NCBI GenBank assembly: GCA_950295325.1
Contig: OX485805.1
Span: 1,178,501 to 1,242,500, forward strand
Direction: 5' to 3'
Source of the DNA: Polytrichum commune
Taxonomy: Eukaryota > Streptophyta > Polytrichopsida > Polytrichales > Polytrichaceae
DNA length: 64,000 nucleotides
How positions within the stretch are numbered: the stretch's first letter is position 1; each line of letters starts with the position of its first letter. The position numbers and the translations under genes are program-made. Below, in pieces: positions 47,405-58,814 of this stretch. Below the pieces are notes generated by a model. It was not told where the DNA came from, ran no database searches, and saw only the letters and a program-made list of their open reading frames with translations.

Positions 47405-48469
47405 TTTATTTTTCTACAATATCTCTTTCACAAATGACATACCGTAACTCACAAAACCTCTTCCCTACATACAAAAACTCATTGATACACGACAAAAGTG
47501 TAGCACACAACAATATCTCTGCTTAAGGTTACCAATGCAAGCGATTAGGGTAAAGTTGAATGTAGAAGTAGCCGTCATCCCTGATGAAAGTAACCCTAAC
47601 GTATGAAACTGGATGAATGCCTAACTTATATTTAATCATAATTTAAAACTGCCCGACTTTGAGATATTATTTTTTGAACTGCCTAACCATTTTTTGCACT
47701 TTAATTAATTATTAGGCAAAAGAATGCCCAAGCTGCTAGTAACCTACGGTACGATGCGTCATGCTTTGTCGGACAGTTGAAAAGTAGGAGTTTGCTTAAT
47801 ATTCTACGTGAAATTCTATTAAAATTTGGCGTGGACAACGAAGCCATGGATTTACTGCATGCGCACAAATTGATGGAAGAATTGTTGAACAAAAAGAAAG
47901 CCCTTTTGATCTTGGACGATGTTAAGGATGAAGCTCAAGTGGACGACATTATACCAACGGTCATTTTAAATCGGAGCAAGGGTACCACACTCATTATAAC
48001 AACTCGTGATTGGGGTGCTATTAGAAATCGTGTGAGGGCCAGTGGTACAAGATTTGATGTGAGCAAGTTAGATGATGATGCAGCAAAAACTCTCTTCAAC
48101 ATTCATTCTTCTTGGGAAGCATCTCATTTATCACCACAATTTAATGATATACGGGACATAATTGTGGAAGCTTGCAAGGGCTTGCCTTTGAGTTTGAAAG
48201 TCGTGGGGGCATACTTACGTGGAAAAGGAAAGTTGCGAAGTTGGGAACGTGCATTGCAAAGGATGAAAAGGGGAAGAAATTTGGACGGGGAGGATGATGA
48301 GATATGGAATACCTTGAGAGTAAGCTTCGATGATGGTTTGACTCAAGAAGAAGTACCCTTTTCACATTCGACGACTTTCTATCCCAAATGCTATATAACA
48401 AATGCAAATCTTGGTTAGGCCTCTCTCCGCCACATTTGACAAAGGTTGCATTCTTGAGTTGAGGTGTGT

Positions 48470-48902
48470 CTCTCATGCTTCAGCCCCTCTCACCACATTT
48501 TGATGTTTTGTTTGTTTGATCATGTGTGTAATCTAAGGGTGTAATTCTAATAGGCTTGAGGATTCAGCCCTTCACACCAGATTCTCATCTTCTTTTGTGT
48601 TTGACAATGTGTGTAATCTAAAGGTCTATTTCTACTAGGCTTGAGGATTCGGCCCTTCACACCAGATTCTCATCTTCTTTTGTGTTTGAATATGTGTGTA
48701 ATCTAAGGGTGTAATTCTACTAGGCTTGAGGTTTCGGCCCTTTACACCAGATTCTCATCTTCTTTTGTGTTTGACAATGTGTGTAATCTAAGAGTGTAAT
48801 TCTACTAGTCTTGAGGTTTCGGCCCCTCACACCAGATTCTCATCTTCTTTTGTCTTTGAATATGTGTGTAATCTAAGGGTGTAATTCTAATAGGCTTGAG
48901 GA
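48470..48902. repeat. 85-bp tandem repeat, about five copies
   Basis: GTGTGTAATCTAAGGGTGTA recurs at 48524, 48609, 48694, 48779 and 48864, with a shared body (ACCAGATTCTCATCTTC, GGCTTGAGGTTTCGGCCC). The fifth copy is cut off at 48902 by the chromovirus fragment. Confidence 0.92.
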
Positions 48903-50214
48903 TGCAACCGAGACAACTTAGTGGAAGCGTTGAGGTCTCGCCTAGATGTGTCATGTTAGGCTAGTAGAGCCTAACGGGGGAGGCCCCAAAGGAGGGGCAA
49001 CCCAAGTGAGTCCCAAAGTAGGTGGGTCTAGTATAGGTTAGGTCCTTGGAGGAGAGATCCAAGGTCGCTGACGGACCACCTAACGACACCTTTGGGACTA
49101 TGCCAAATTTGAAGATGCATTGTGGGGGTCGCGCCCTAAGGTAAACACAATGCGGCACCATAGAGGATGGCAACTTGAGAATTGGTGTGCCGACTACGAG
49201 TATAGTCGATGAGGGCATCGACTCCGTTTGGTGGGGGTGAGTGTCACGCACCTCTCCATGAGGAGTGCCCGAAACACCATGGGCACAAGGGGGACCCCAG
49301 AGTGACACCCGGGACTTGTGGCGCCGTTGGTGAGAGGGCCCAAGTGATCCTAGTGTGGGCAAGGGCCCCGGGCGTTGGGAACGCCTCCCACCCACGGAGA
49401 CTAGGATGCACAAGGGTAAGGCCATGAGCTATGCGTAGCTCATGGCGTGGTGATTTCAGAATGCTCAAGATCACCTCAAGCGGAGGTGTGAGCTAGGAGT
49501 TATGGCCATTTGAGTGGGGCGCTGTCCCGGGACAGCGCCCTGGTACAGCAGTGCCTGGGAGTGATTCCCGGGACTGCCAAGGTTCAAACAGGCATAACTT
49601 CCCCAAGACGTGCTCGAATGGGGCAAGTGGGGAGTCCATCGGCATCTACGTGAAGCGTAGATGAAGATGGAGTGGTCGGTTGTTATGATCAGACATCATA
49701 CAAGGAAGTTATGATGGTCTGAAGCTGCTAGAGGCTTCTTAGCCCAGCGGCTAAGGGAGAATGTTCACTTGGCCCCAACTCTTGGTGGAGAGACAAGAGG
49801 TTGGTTGACGGTGGGGTAGGGGCCCCGTGTAAAGTCCTAGAGGCTTATATGGGTGAGGTGGTGTGGCCTCACCCACCCGAGGCCGAACGGCACGGCCTCC
49901 ATGGGCATTGGCCCAAGGTGAGGCCATAGTTGCCTAGTATGGTTCGGGTTGTTGTAGTGTTGCTCCGGCAACGCGATGATCAACATGGGATTGGACTTCC
50001 ATGGATGGAAGTCCACATCTAGGAATGGGCTACCGATTAAGGGGTGAGTCCTGAAAGCAAAGTAGGAGGGTTGGTTTCCTCCTATGAGCTATATGGTCCG
50101 GGGTAGGAGGAGCTAACCATTAGCATGGCGGAATGCGAATGGTTAGCGCTCGTAACCTTTGCTAGAATTGAAAATTGGCAAGATTGTCAAGGGGGGCTAG
50201 CAAGGGTTGCGACA
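48903..50214 (+). mobile_element. Chromovirus 3' end: tail plus complete 3' LTR
   Basis: 48903-49241 matches the non-coding tail of elements A and B, ends in the purine tract GGTGGGGGTGAG, and is followed by a 973-bp LTR (49242-50214, starting TGTCACGCAC). No primer site follows, so this is a 3' LTR. The rest of the element is absent, and the left break lies in the 85-bp tandem repeat. The right side abuts CACTA-type sequence without a clear target duplication. Confidence 0.9.
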
Positions 50215-53200
50215 TGGCAGGTTCGAGGGGGAGGTCACGGCAAATCTGGTGAACTTCTTGTCGTGCTGTTTCCATATTGTAGACATGGTCTAGTCCACAT
50301 CGAGTGAAGTCCTAGTAACACGACAGACAATATCTAGTGAACTTGTAGTCAAGTTATAGTCAACTTCCACTGTTGTAGTTGTAGTCAAGTTATAGTCAAC
50401 TCCAACTTGTTTACGCGGACATATCATACACTGTAATTGGTTTATGTCTGATTAATGCAATGAAATGCAAAACGGTCTTACTGCAGGCAGTAGAGTTGCA
50501 ACGGGATCCAAGTCGTGAGGAGATTGAGTATGAGATGCAACGACAAAAGGCTCGCAGGAAGCAACCGGTAGGCACTTCAAATGTGTCCCACATATCTGCT
50601 AGCGCAAGCGGAGCGCAGGTGTTGTCTCCATCCCTTGCAATGGAAGTAAAATCAATGAAGCGGGACTTTTATACCCGAATGGATGGGATAGAGGCAAGTG
50701 TGAAGGCAATCATGACAACCCTAAACATACCAGTTGTGGAAGACCGTAATACTTGCAATGTGCAGCGGCCCTCATCATTCGAACAACGGCAGTCAACTCC
50801 GAACACGGATAGCATGGCTCCGGATCAATCCACAGGAGAGAATATGATTACCTCACAAAGATTGGGCGGACTTCACCAGAGTACATCTGAGTGCTTGCTG
50901 AATTCGGTAGCGTTTCTCAGCAGAGTTTAACATGAATATGCTTTGGCCAATTTTTGTATGTGACCACCCTACACCCTAAACCTTGACTACATATTGTTGT
51001 CCATGTTTTGTAGTTCCCAGTCCAGAAATTGGCCTCATCAAAATCCAAAGGAGATTCAAGAGAAGAATGTCCTGAAAATGACAACGCTCCTGTGGTATAC
51101 GCACACACTACAGATGAGCAAAAAGTGACATCTACAACACTCTGAACATAGATCTTGTGACCACAACATATCCAAATACATATAATGTTAGCATTAGAAG
51201 TTGATGATGTTGTTGTTCTCTCGAGTTTGAATTCTGGACTTCATTCTCTTGAATTGGGTTGCTTTGGAATGTTGTCTATTGTTGACTTAATGTTAGTCAG
51301 TTGGATTTTCTGTATAGGGGAAGAAACGGAAGGCAGAAGATGGAAGTCCATCACAACAGGAGGTTCCAGAATTGGACAAAGAAAATGATCAGGAGGTAAG
51401 CTCGGGCTCAAGGGAGAAGGTGGCCCCAGATGTTGCAGTTGACAAAGAGGGTGGGATAAGAACTCTGAAGAAGAGGCCACGGGCCACGGAGTTGCAGAAG
51501 CTACAGATTGGAATCCATGAACCACAAATGCCACGGAAATTATGAACTAAACACTATGTGGAAAAAATATTCGGAGAAGATTGGTAAAACTCAGGTGGAA
51601 ACCTCAGGGAGGGTAGTCATTGGTTGGAGTAGCAATATACGTGCGAACAAATGATAGGGTATTTAAAAAACATGGGGGCAAAAAATTATAATTGGACTTA
51701 AGAATAATATAGGGTATCAAAAATAACACTGGACATCTTTAAAGTACTATAGGGTATGGAATAATAGGTAATTTGGAATTATAAGTAATGTAAGCCATTT
51801 TTATATTAACCCAAAGTAGAAATTTACATAATGATAGCATGTGAAAAAAATAAAAATTTGAAAGTAATACCCCCCTATAAAATAGTGGTTGTTCGCACCT
51901 ATATCCTTACTTTTTAACACACTGCCCCCCCCCCCCCCCCCGAGGTGGAAACAAAGAGGGCTGGTAAAGAGAAGGTTGTGGAGGAGAAGCAACCACCTCC
52001 AAGAGCCAAGACAGGTGATGTGAAGGCACCCAAAGAGAAGGACGGCAAAGGGGATGATGCAGGAAAGCGCCCCCCAAAAAAAGGTGTAGCCAAAACCATA
52101 AAGGTACGACGTATCTATCACTTTCTCAAATTTTACATAGACATTGTTCTTGGAATTGTGACAGACTAGTCAAGTCTTGGAACAGTGTGACTAACTATAG
52201 TCACCATGTGGAAATACTGCACTTCATCATAGACATTTTAGTAGAAGCTATGACTATTAATAATCACTCTTGCGGTTTTTGCTTTGCTCGCTGGTAGTAG
52301 TCAACAAAAGAGAAGTCATGTATTCACAGTCAGAACTATAACTAACCCCTAAAAGTCGTCGATGTTTTTGTAGGAAATAGACACATTGAAGGAGATAGAA
52401 GCAGTGCCACACATTGAAGGAGACAGAAGCAGTGCCACCCTTTGCATCATGAGACATTGTAAAAATCATGGGAATAGGAGTCGACGAGGAGTCGCTCTTA
52501 GTAGGGGACGGGAGGGTCACGAGTCTTCCGGGGGGGACAGTGCATGGAGTAGTTATTTGTGAAGGGACTGTGTCCGTGGAAGTGTTGCGGAGCCACGATG
52601 ATGCATATGTGTTATATCGGAGCATAATGTTAGATGATCCACCAGTCACAAAATTGGCAACGCCGTTGGGCAGTTTATTTTGTGGCCCACAGAATGTTTG
52701 CACCACAGTCCGGAAGCATAGCTCTTGTTATTCTCTAGAAACCTCAGCTTGCTTATAGGAGGACTATACCCAGAAATTTTTATTGTCAATATAACTTGGT
52801 CTTTTTACCCATGTATGGAATCCCACCAGTATTCGTTTCTATGGAATGGTTGAGATGCGCAGCTAAGCTTGTTACCACAAATAGTGTAGCCAAGCATACA
52901 TAAATATGCATCTACTTCTATCACTAGTCATATTAATTTGACTACTTATAATAACAATATTCAAAATAAGGACCATAACTATTTCACATGTAGTGACTAG
53001 AATCAGTCACCAATCTGGAATGTACAACTAAAGTGAATTAGTAGAAGTGACTTTGCGTAGTAATTTTCAATTGAAGTGAATTACTGAAATGATTGTTGGT
53101 GGTAGTGGTGAAGAAGACTATGTTTGATGACTATTGAATGCCAATAATGTGACTAGTTTTAGTCAAAGTAAACCCTAGATTGTCCACCATGAACTACAAC

Positions 53201-53745
53201 AACAAAATGCCTTGGGAATTGAACCCTAAATGTAGTGGAGACCACACATAGATATGAGCTTGACTAACCCGTTACTAATCCTCAACTACTCTTTGACTAA
53301 TCCTAGTCCGACTAATGTGACTAAATATAGTGGAATGTTGTACCAAAGATGACTATTTTTTTATGGATCATACACATTTATTATGACTAGAGTAATTATT
53401 GACATGACTAAGCATTTACTAGGTATAGTCAGTATATCGTGACTATCTTTAGTACAATGGACACTACTTGTTTACTAATGTTAGTCAACAGTGCGTGACT
53501 ATATGTAGTGAAGACGGACGATGTCCCAAGGGCGGTGCCAATCGAGGTCCCAAAAGGGCCTTGGGAACGCGCATAGGGAACGAAATGCCGACAGAATAAA
53601 CCATAGTCAGCTTGTTGCAAGCGACTGGTCCGACCTGACAAGCATTTTACTGACTTTGCGACTACAGTAATCCTAGTCAAGTACCTGGTTTTATACGATT
53701 TTCAGTCAAAAACCCCAGTCAAAAAAGCATGTTTTTGGCATAGTG
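50215..53745 (+). mobile_element. CACTA (En/Spm) transposon, right part
   Basis: The right terminus reads, on the minus strand, CACTATGCCAAAAACATG, a typical CACTA end, with TAGTG at 53741-53745. Inward lie many copies of TGACTA/TAGTCA (52130-53720), and similar TAGTCAA motifs occur at 50310-50400; such subterminal repeats bind CACTA transposase. A multi-exon gene lies between. The matching left end was not found: the sequence is cut on the left by the chromovirus LTR. Confidence 0.75.
50487..52758 (+). pseudogene. Decayed CACTA-encoded accessory protein gene
   Basis: Exons 50487-50906, 51014-51094, 51318-51395, 51945-52103 and 52374 onward are bounded by good GT/AG sites, and the first four are whole numbers of codons. 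The product begins with a basic region (EYEMQRQKARRK), continues with Lys/Pro/Glu-rich low-complexity sequence (GKKRKAEDG, EKQPPPRAKTGD), then a C-terminal block with IMGIGVDEESLLVGDG and TVHGVVICEGTVSVEV. That block resembles, from memory, the conserved end of plant Ptta/En/Spm (Transposase_24-type) proteins. Two lesions break the last exon: a 28-bp tandem duplication (CACATTGAAGGAGA repeat, 52385-52440) shifts the frame, and a TGA follows before DIVKIMGIG. The true first exon is upstream or lost. Confidence 0.6.
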
Positions 53746-54618
53746 ACACCTCCCTCCCGTTTACCTTTTTGACTACTCAAGCTAACACAACTTCTACTGT
53801 TTTAGTATTTTTTTTATGGTTAAGTTGTCATTTGGGCACAACATTGGGCTCACACTCACCCACAATGAGATGTCCACTAAGGTTTCACTCAACAATGCCA
53901 ACCCACCCAACAAACTACCACCTCCTAACAACAATAAACCACCACCAAAGGCCACCTCCAAGATCGCAATGCGCTCCACGAACAACAAAATCGCCATTGC
54001 CACCCACACAATACAATGCCACAAGGGTAAGCAAAACCACTTGCACCCATCATCTAGCAAACAATTCCATAAAAAAAATCCAAAATTCAAAAACAAACTA
54101 TCTATAAACTTACCTCCAAAAAAACATTGGCACCTCCACATGCGCCTCCACATGATCAAGATCAAGCACCTTCCACACCAGATCCATACTAAAAACCACA
54201 CAAACCACCAAAGCACGCCAACACACCCTAAATCAATAAGCCACACTTTGACACCTAATTACCCAAAACAAACAAACCACCATCAACTCAAATCTGCCAC
54301 AAAACTCAACTAAAATCGGATCCACAACGCCAAAACACTGGAACCCATATAGATCTACACACCACAAACCACCAAAAACCACCAATCTTGCTACATCTCC
54401 ACCCACCACACCGCCCAAGATGGGAAAACACCCCACAAACACTCACCTGCTCCGAGGCTGGAAAAAAGAAACCCACCAAAAAATGCAAAAACTCCAAGCT
54501 CAAACAAAACCAATAATGCCAAAATAGACAACCCCACCACCCACAAGATTACTCTCAAATACCCCAATACCTCACACATTCTCTCATCCAACTCACCATC
54601 ACCCCAGCCTCAATCAAG

Positions 54619-55650
54619 ATGATTTCCATAAGCTACCCCCTCGCCACCAACCAAGCAAACCTCCCGGATCATTCCATACATGCCCCCTACAATCACAACC
54701 ACAACATAATCCCACAAATGGCACTCCCAACTCATAGACTACAACATACAATACACACACATAATACAACCACCAAAATACCCCCCACACACACTTTAAC
54801 CCTACAAGCATCCACACTACCCCACTCTACAAACACCCGCATGCCACCCGCCACATCCACCCACCATAACACCCATAAAATGAAAAAAACAATACCACAT
54901 GCACACATCACTCACCAACCTAACCATAAAAAGGGTACCACATACATATACATCACATACAACCTCACACATAATACATACAATAACCAATACAAAAACC
55001 AAAACAACCCAACCCCCCCAATCATCCCCATCAACACAAATATCCCACATAGGCAATATCTACCACATAACCCACACACACCAAAAAAAACCCAAAACTA
55101 AAACCATACAATACTACACTTGGAACAACTCCGCACTCATCCTCTTACACGGAGACATTGAACTCAATCCAGGACCACTATCAAGCATTCTCAAAAACCT
55201 CCCACCAGATTACACACAAAGACAAAAACAATATTTCATACCACAATATTCCAAACACACTAACACTCAAACCCCAATACACACGCCTAGAGAAACTATT
55301 TGAACCACACCTAGCCCAAACCACCCCTAGCTCCCAAAACCAAGATCTAGCACATCTACAAAAACATTGTGCTCTCCTCTCAAAATATCCCACACACCAC
55401 CAACGATATGCACTTATAATAGCCTACAACCCAATACCACACATATGTAACCAACAAATGGCCAAAAATATGGACCCAAGGTATTTAACCATCCTAAGAA
55501 GACTTCACAAACTACAAATAGAAGCACACCCAGGTTCAATATATAGAGATAACTACCATCACTTTAGCACAACCACAACCACCATAGCTCATGCATATTC
55601 CAACATCAACAATAAAATTCCCAAAGGAATACCCATAACCACAAAAACCT
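54619..55650 (+). pseudogene. LINE N-terminal coding region with 2A-like motif
   Basis: Overlapping frames run through this stretch; the 2A-bearing one is open 54899-55303. After the 2A it continues LSSILKNLPPDYTQRQKQYF. A shift near 55290 is needed to reach the better-looking downstream frame (HLQKHCALLSKYPTHHQRY, RRLHKLQIEAHPGSIYRDNY). The part before the 2A is very rich in T, H, N and P and has no recognised domain, so the ORF1 part is uncertain. Confidence 0.5.
55133..55177 (+). other. 2A-like ribosome-skipping motif
   Basis: The bases encode ALILLHGDIELNPGP. The core D-I-E-L-N-P-G-P matches the 2A consensus D-(V/I)-E-x-N-P-G-P exactly, preceded by the usual Leu-rich stretch and Gly. 2A peptides make the ribosome skip the last Gly-Pro bond, releasing the upstream product and continuing. 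They are known in several non-LTR retrotransposons of protists and animals, where they sit early in the ORF as here. Confidence 0.85.
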
Positions 55651-55730
55651 AAACACAGAACTACCCCACTTCCCACTAAAAATAATACACGAACTAACCA
55701 AATGTACCCAAAAAATAAGAGGATACCACT

Positions 55731-57805
55731 TGTGATGCAGATTTTTGGATGAGAAGAGTGAATTTTGGTATTGACGAACATCTGAAGGAAGAATTTCACT
55801 CAAAACTTTAAAAATAGTAAAGGAATAGGCAATTAGTCAATTAGAAAGGGAAACTAGCTTGTGGGATACGAATCTCTATGCTGACCGTAGTATAGAGATC
55901 TCACAAGGCATGGAATGGACATGTGACAATTAGAGATGCATTTTTGGTATCACAGTTCTTAACAGATGTGACTCTTAGGTAGGGTAGGATAAGAAGGAGG
56001 AGAAAGAAGACATAAGAGAGAGAACATTAATTTTTTACCTTCCTATCGTGAAGAGAGTAGATCTCCAAAACTTGTTTGTCATCTCCTTAGATTCTCGAAA
56101 GTAATTGGGTGTGAAACCCTTAGTTTCCTTGTAAATCATATTTTGAAATATATCAAGTTACATTTCAATCATCTCACTCTTGCCCGGTGTGTTCTTGTGT
56201 GTTGGAATGTCGAGTTCTGTTATCTAATCTGAAATCAATTTGGGAGTGTGACACTCTTGAATGAAAGAATGTGGGATTTGTGTATGTACATCAAAGACAG
56301 TTTGAGTGAAGAATCTCTTGGACAGTATCTTAAGGTTGCAACTACAGAAGAGTAATTTCTTGGTGATTGGAATAATTGGATGTGAAGTCCTTGATAGGGC
56401 AGTAGTCTCGGCTTTACGAAATATATCCAGTTGGACCAATTAGTTTATGATCAATCCAGATTGTGGTGTCGATAAGTAACTTTCTGGATCTAAACTGGAT
56501 TGATTCGTAGTTCTCCAGTTTGAGTATCTTTGGATAGTATTTTAATGTTGTGATTACAAGAGAAGAATTCTGTGGGATTTTGAAGTGTCCGGGTGTGAAG
56601 CCCTGGGGATGTTCTGTGAGCTCCCCATTGATGTAGAATTGTTCATGAACTATTGAAGTGTTTATTTTCTTGTGAACAGATTAATACAAGTTCGTTTCTA
56701 AATTGAAATTATCTGGAATGTGGGAAGGTCCATAGAAGACCATTCTTGGTTGACATGCACTTGGGGAGTGAGAAATTCCACCTTGTGTAAATGTTGAAGT
56801 CATTCACGTGGAATTAATGTAAGAAGATCAACATTGAATGAAATAGCCTGTGTAGAACTTTGGAGTGGACTTGCGAAGGAATGCAGGAAGTTCCTCAAGG
56901 AGCATTGTTAAGACCCTAGATTCCCTAGAGTTCTCAAGGAAAAAATCTTTGAGTTAAGCGTGAGCATTTTTGAAGTAACCTGCTCTGATAAAGAATATGT
57001 CTGATTGTATACTTCTTTGAGAGGGTCATTTGAACTCCACTGATCCAACATACTGTTCGAATTACTCGTTTGTTTTCACGTAGGTAGCGAAGTTGTCGAT
57101 GATTCCACATCAGGGGACTTGAGAAAGTGAATCTCTGATAAAAAAAATCAGTCAGGATAGTCGAGACAAGAGAGATAACGTTGAAAATTCTATAGAGCAC
57201 AGGGAGAATTAAGATTTGGCGACGAAATCCTTTCCTCAATAACAGACGGGTGAATGTGCTGGGAAGATCTGCAATCATCTCATTCCATTTGGTAGAATCA
57301 TGTAAGCAAAGGAACAATGTAATTTCATTGATTCAAATGGGCCCACAAAGTTAACGAAGTAAGCTGGTTACTTGGGACTAGACTGTCTACTGGTGACTTG
57401 GATACTAGACTCGAGTTACTGTTCTGGTCTGATTCGCTTAGGACGCTGCTCGCTTGGTTCCCGGTATGTGGTTCCGTTACTTGTAACTAGACTTTTATCA
57501 AAAATTACTAAGTCCTAATTTTTATAAGTATGGAAAATTTATGGCAGAAATATTTGAGGTAGTTTTCATAGTTTCACCATGTGTTTGAAGAGTATTTCTT
57601 AAATTAATCAATTTGTGGTGAGAGAGCGACAATTAAAGTCAAATGAGAGCACATCCCTTCTGATAATTGAGTGTTAAACATATTCCATTATCACTTTGAA
57701 CTATCAATTGACCTTATCGTGACAAACTAAAGATACATCTGACACTTATTTAGTCTTCCCTGGGTGTTTTTTCAAGTGGACCCCTGGCATAAAATCTTTA
57801 CTACA
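55731..57805. mobile_element. 2.1-kb insertion in the LINE, probable solo LTR
   Basis: Begins TGTGATGCAG and ends TTTACTACA, flanked by CCACT (55726-55730) and CCACC (57806-57810), a 5-bp duplication with one change. Base composition switches sharply from the G-poor LINE at both borders. No pol motif or primer site is seen. Ends and length resemble the insertion at 8324-10457, suggesting related families. Confidence 0.62.
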
Positions 57806-57895
57806 CCACCCCACCACATATGCAACAAAAGACTACAACACCCCCCCCCCCAAAACCACACAAGACCAACCAACCCACACACTAATACCTTAAAA

Positions 57896-58660
57896 ATAAT
57901 CACATGGAATGCTGGGAGCATTAACACTAGCCTATAGGGTATTCATGAGCTCACAAGAAAATTACACACAAATCCACACATTATACTCATCCAAGAAACC
58001 AAAATCCCAAAAACAAAGTCCACATCATACATAGACCGCCAACTACAAAACTACAAAATCATATACAACAATTCCAACAACATAACACAAAAACGCAATA
58101 AATATATATGCCCTACACAAGCAAGAGGAGGCATCCTAGCCATGATACCCAAAGCAATATACACAAACGAAAACATCACTAAAATCCCTACCCCCAGCTC
58201 AATATCACCATATCTCCAAGCCATACTAATCAACAACAGACCCCTAACACCCATACTCATCTTAAACATGTACATGCCAACACACCTAGAAGATATACAT
58301 CTCATAATAGAAATCCAAGATCAAATCCACACCATCATATCACAACACCCTAACCACCAAACCATAATGGCAAGGGATTTTAACCGAGATATATTGCTCA
58401 AAGGGAGAACAACCAACGGCATATCAATACCGCCCAACTCAAGTGACCAAGAGTGGGCCCACTTCACACAAAATAATGGCCTCAAAGTGATTCAAAACCC
58501 AATGGCCTTCACAAGACAAGGGGGCTACAACTACACATCAACAAGCCATATAGATGGTTTCTACTCCAACGCTCCCAACACTACCAACCTACAAAGCCAC
58601 ACACTAACTAATCTCAACCAAAATTCAGACCACTACCCGGTACAACTACAACTAGCCCCT
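57896..58660 (+). pseudogene. APE-type endonuclease domain of the LINE
   Basis: Motifs of the endonuclease/exonuclease/phosphatase fold appear in order: IITWNAGSIN (Asn of motif I), IILIQETKI (catalytic Glu), RGGILAMI, LILNMYMPTH, ARDFNRDIL (Asp/Asn, with the usual Gly before Asp replaced by Arg), TSHIDGFYSN and SDHYPVQLQL (Asp-His pair). This domain nicks target DNA to prime reverse transcription. There is an in-frame TAG at about 57940 and the reverse transcriptase is missing. Confidence 0.85.
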
Positions 58661-58759
58661 AACACCATAGTCATCAAAGATATACCAAACCCGCAAACAA
58701 CCCGCGAATCAAATACCCCCCTCTCCCCGAACCTGAAACCCTGTCTGTTGCCAAGCCCT

Positions 58760-58814
58760 GTCTGGTAACTTAACTTACAGTGCACACTGAGATCGCCATC
58801 GCCACGCCATCAAG
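58760..58814 (+). other. OST4: Putative 5'-untranslated first exon of OST4
   Basis: A GC-richer stretch ending CATCAAG/GTATGA gives a good splice donor. The intron would end at ACGCAG directly before the OST4 start codon at 59769. The exon start cannot be fixed from sequence. Confidence 0.4.

Larger units (their letters stand above)
44136..47749 (-). mobile_element. Pogo-like transposon, 3,614 bp, with captured DNA
   Basis: Perfect 25-bp terminal inverted repeats (starting CCGTAGGTTACTAGCAGC, ending 44160; partner 47725-47749) are flanked by a TA duplication (44134-44135 and 47750-47751), as the intact NLR copy confirms. The right half encodes a DDE transposase on the minus strand. The left half (about 44340-45360) is GC-rich and unrelated to a transposase: a 47-bp triplicate repeat and a 26S rRNA fragment. 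A DNA transposon that has picked up host sequence is the simplest reading. Confidence 0.92.
43812..48351 (+). pseudogene. Partial tandem duplicate of the NLR NB-ARC exon, split by a transposon
   Basis: Homology to the intact gene begins within the end of exon 1/intron 1 (43812 matches 37675), runs through the acceptor and P-loop exon start (43966), stops at TA 44134-44135, and resumes at 47750 through kinase-2, GLPL and LTQEE. At 48351 similarity ends where the functional gene reads KNMFLDIACFF. There is no kinase exon, MHD motif or LRR. The two parts join cleanly across the pogo-like element, so the copy had an open NB-ARC frame before that insertion. Most codons match the intact gene, so the duplication is fairly recent. 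Confidence 0.92.
53760..58735 (+). mobile_element. LINE-like (non-LTR) retrotransposon, split by an insertion and lacking its RT
   Basis: The plus strand is markedly poor in G, rich in A and C, over 53860-55730 and again over 57806-58735. Reading frames on this strand are rich in T, N, H, P and I. A 2A-like motif lies at 55133-55177 and an APE-type endonuclease at 57896-58660, the order N-terminal region then endonuclease seen in LINE ORFs. No reverse transcriptase follows: the sequence changes at about 58735 where the OST4 leader begins. Frameshifts and stops show the copy is dead. The interruption at 55731-57805 has its own target duplication. Confidence 0.72.

Noticed and set aside
54233..55393. 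Several minus-strand open frames rich in G, V and W across the G-poor region
   Set aside because: They are the complement of the A/C-rich LINE strand. The 2A and endonuclease motifs are on the plus strand.
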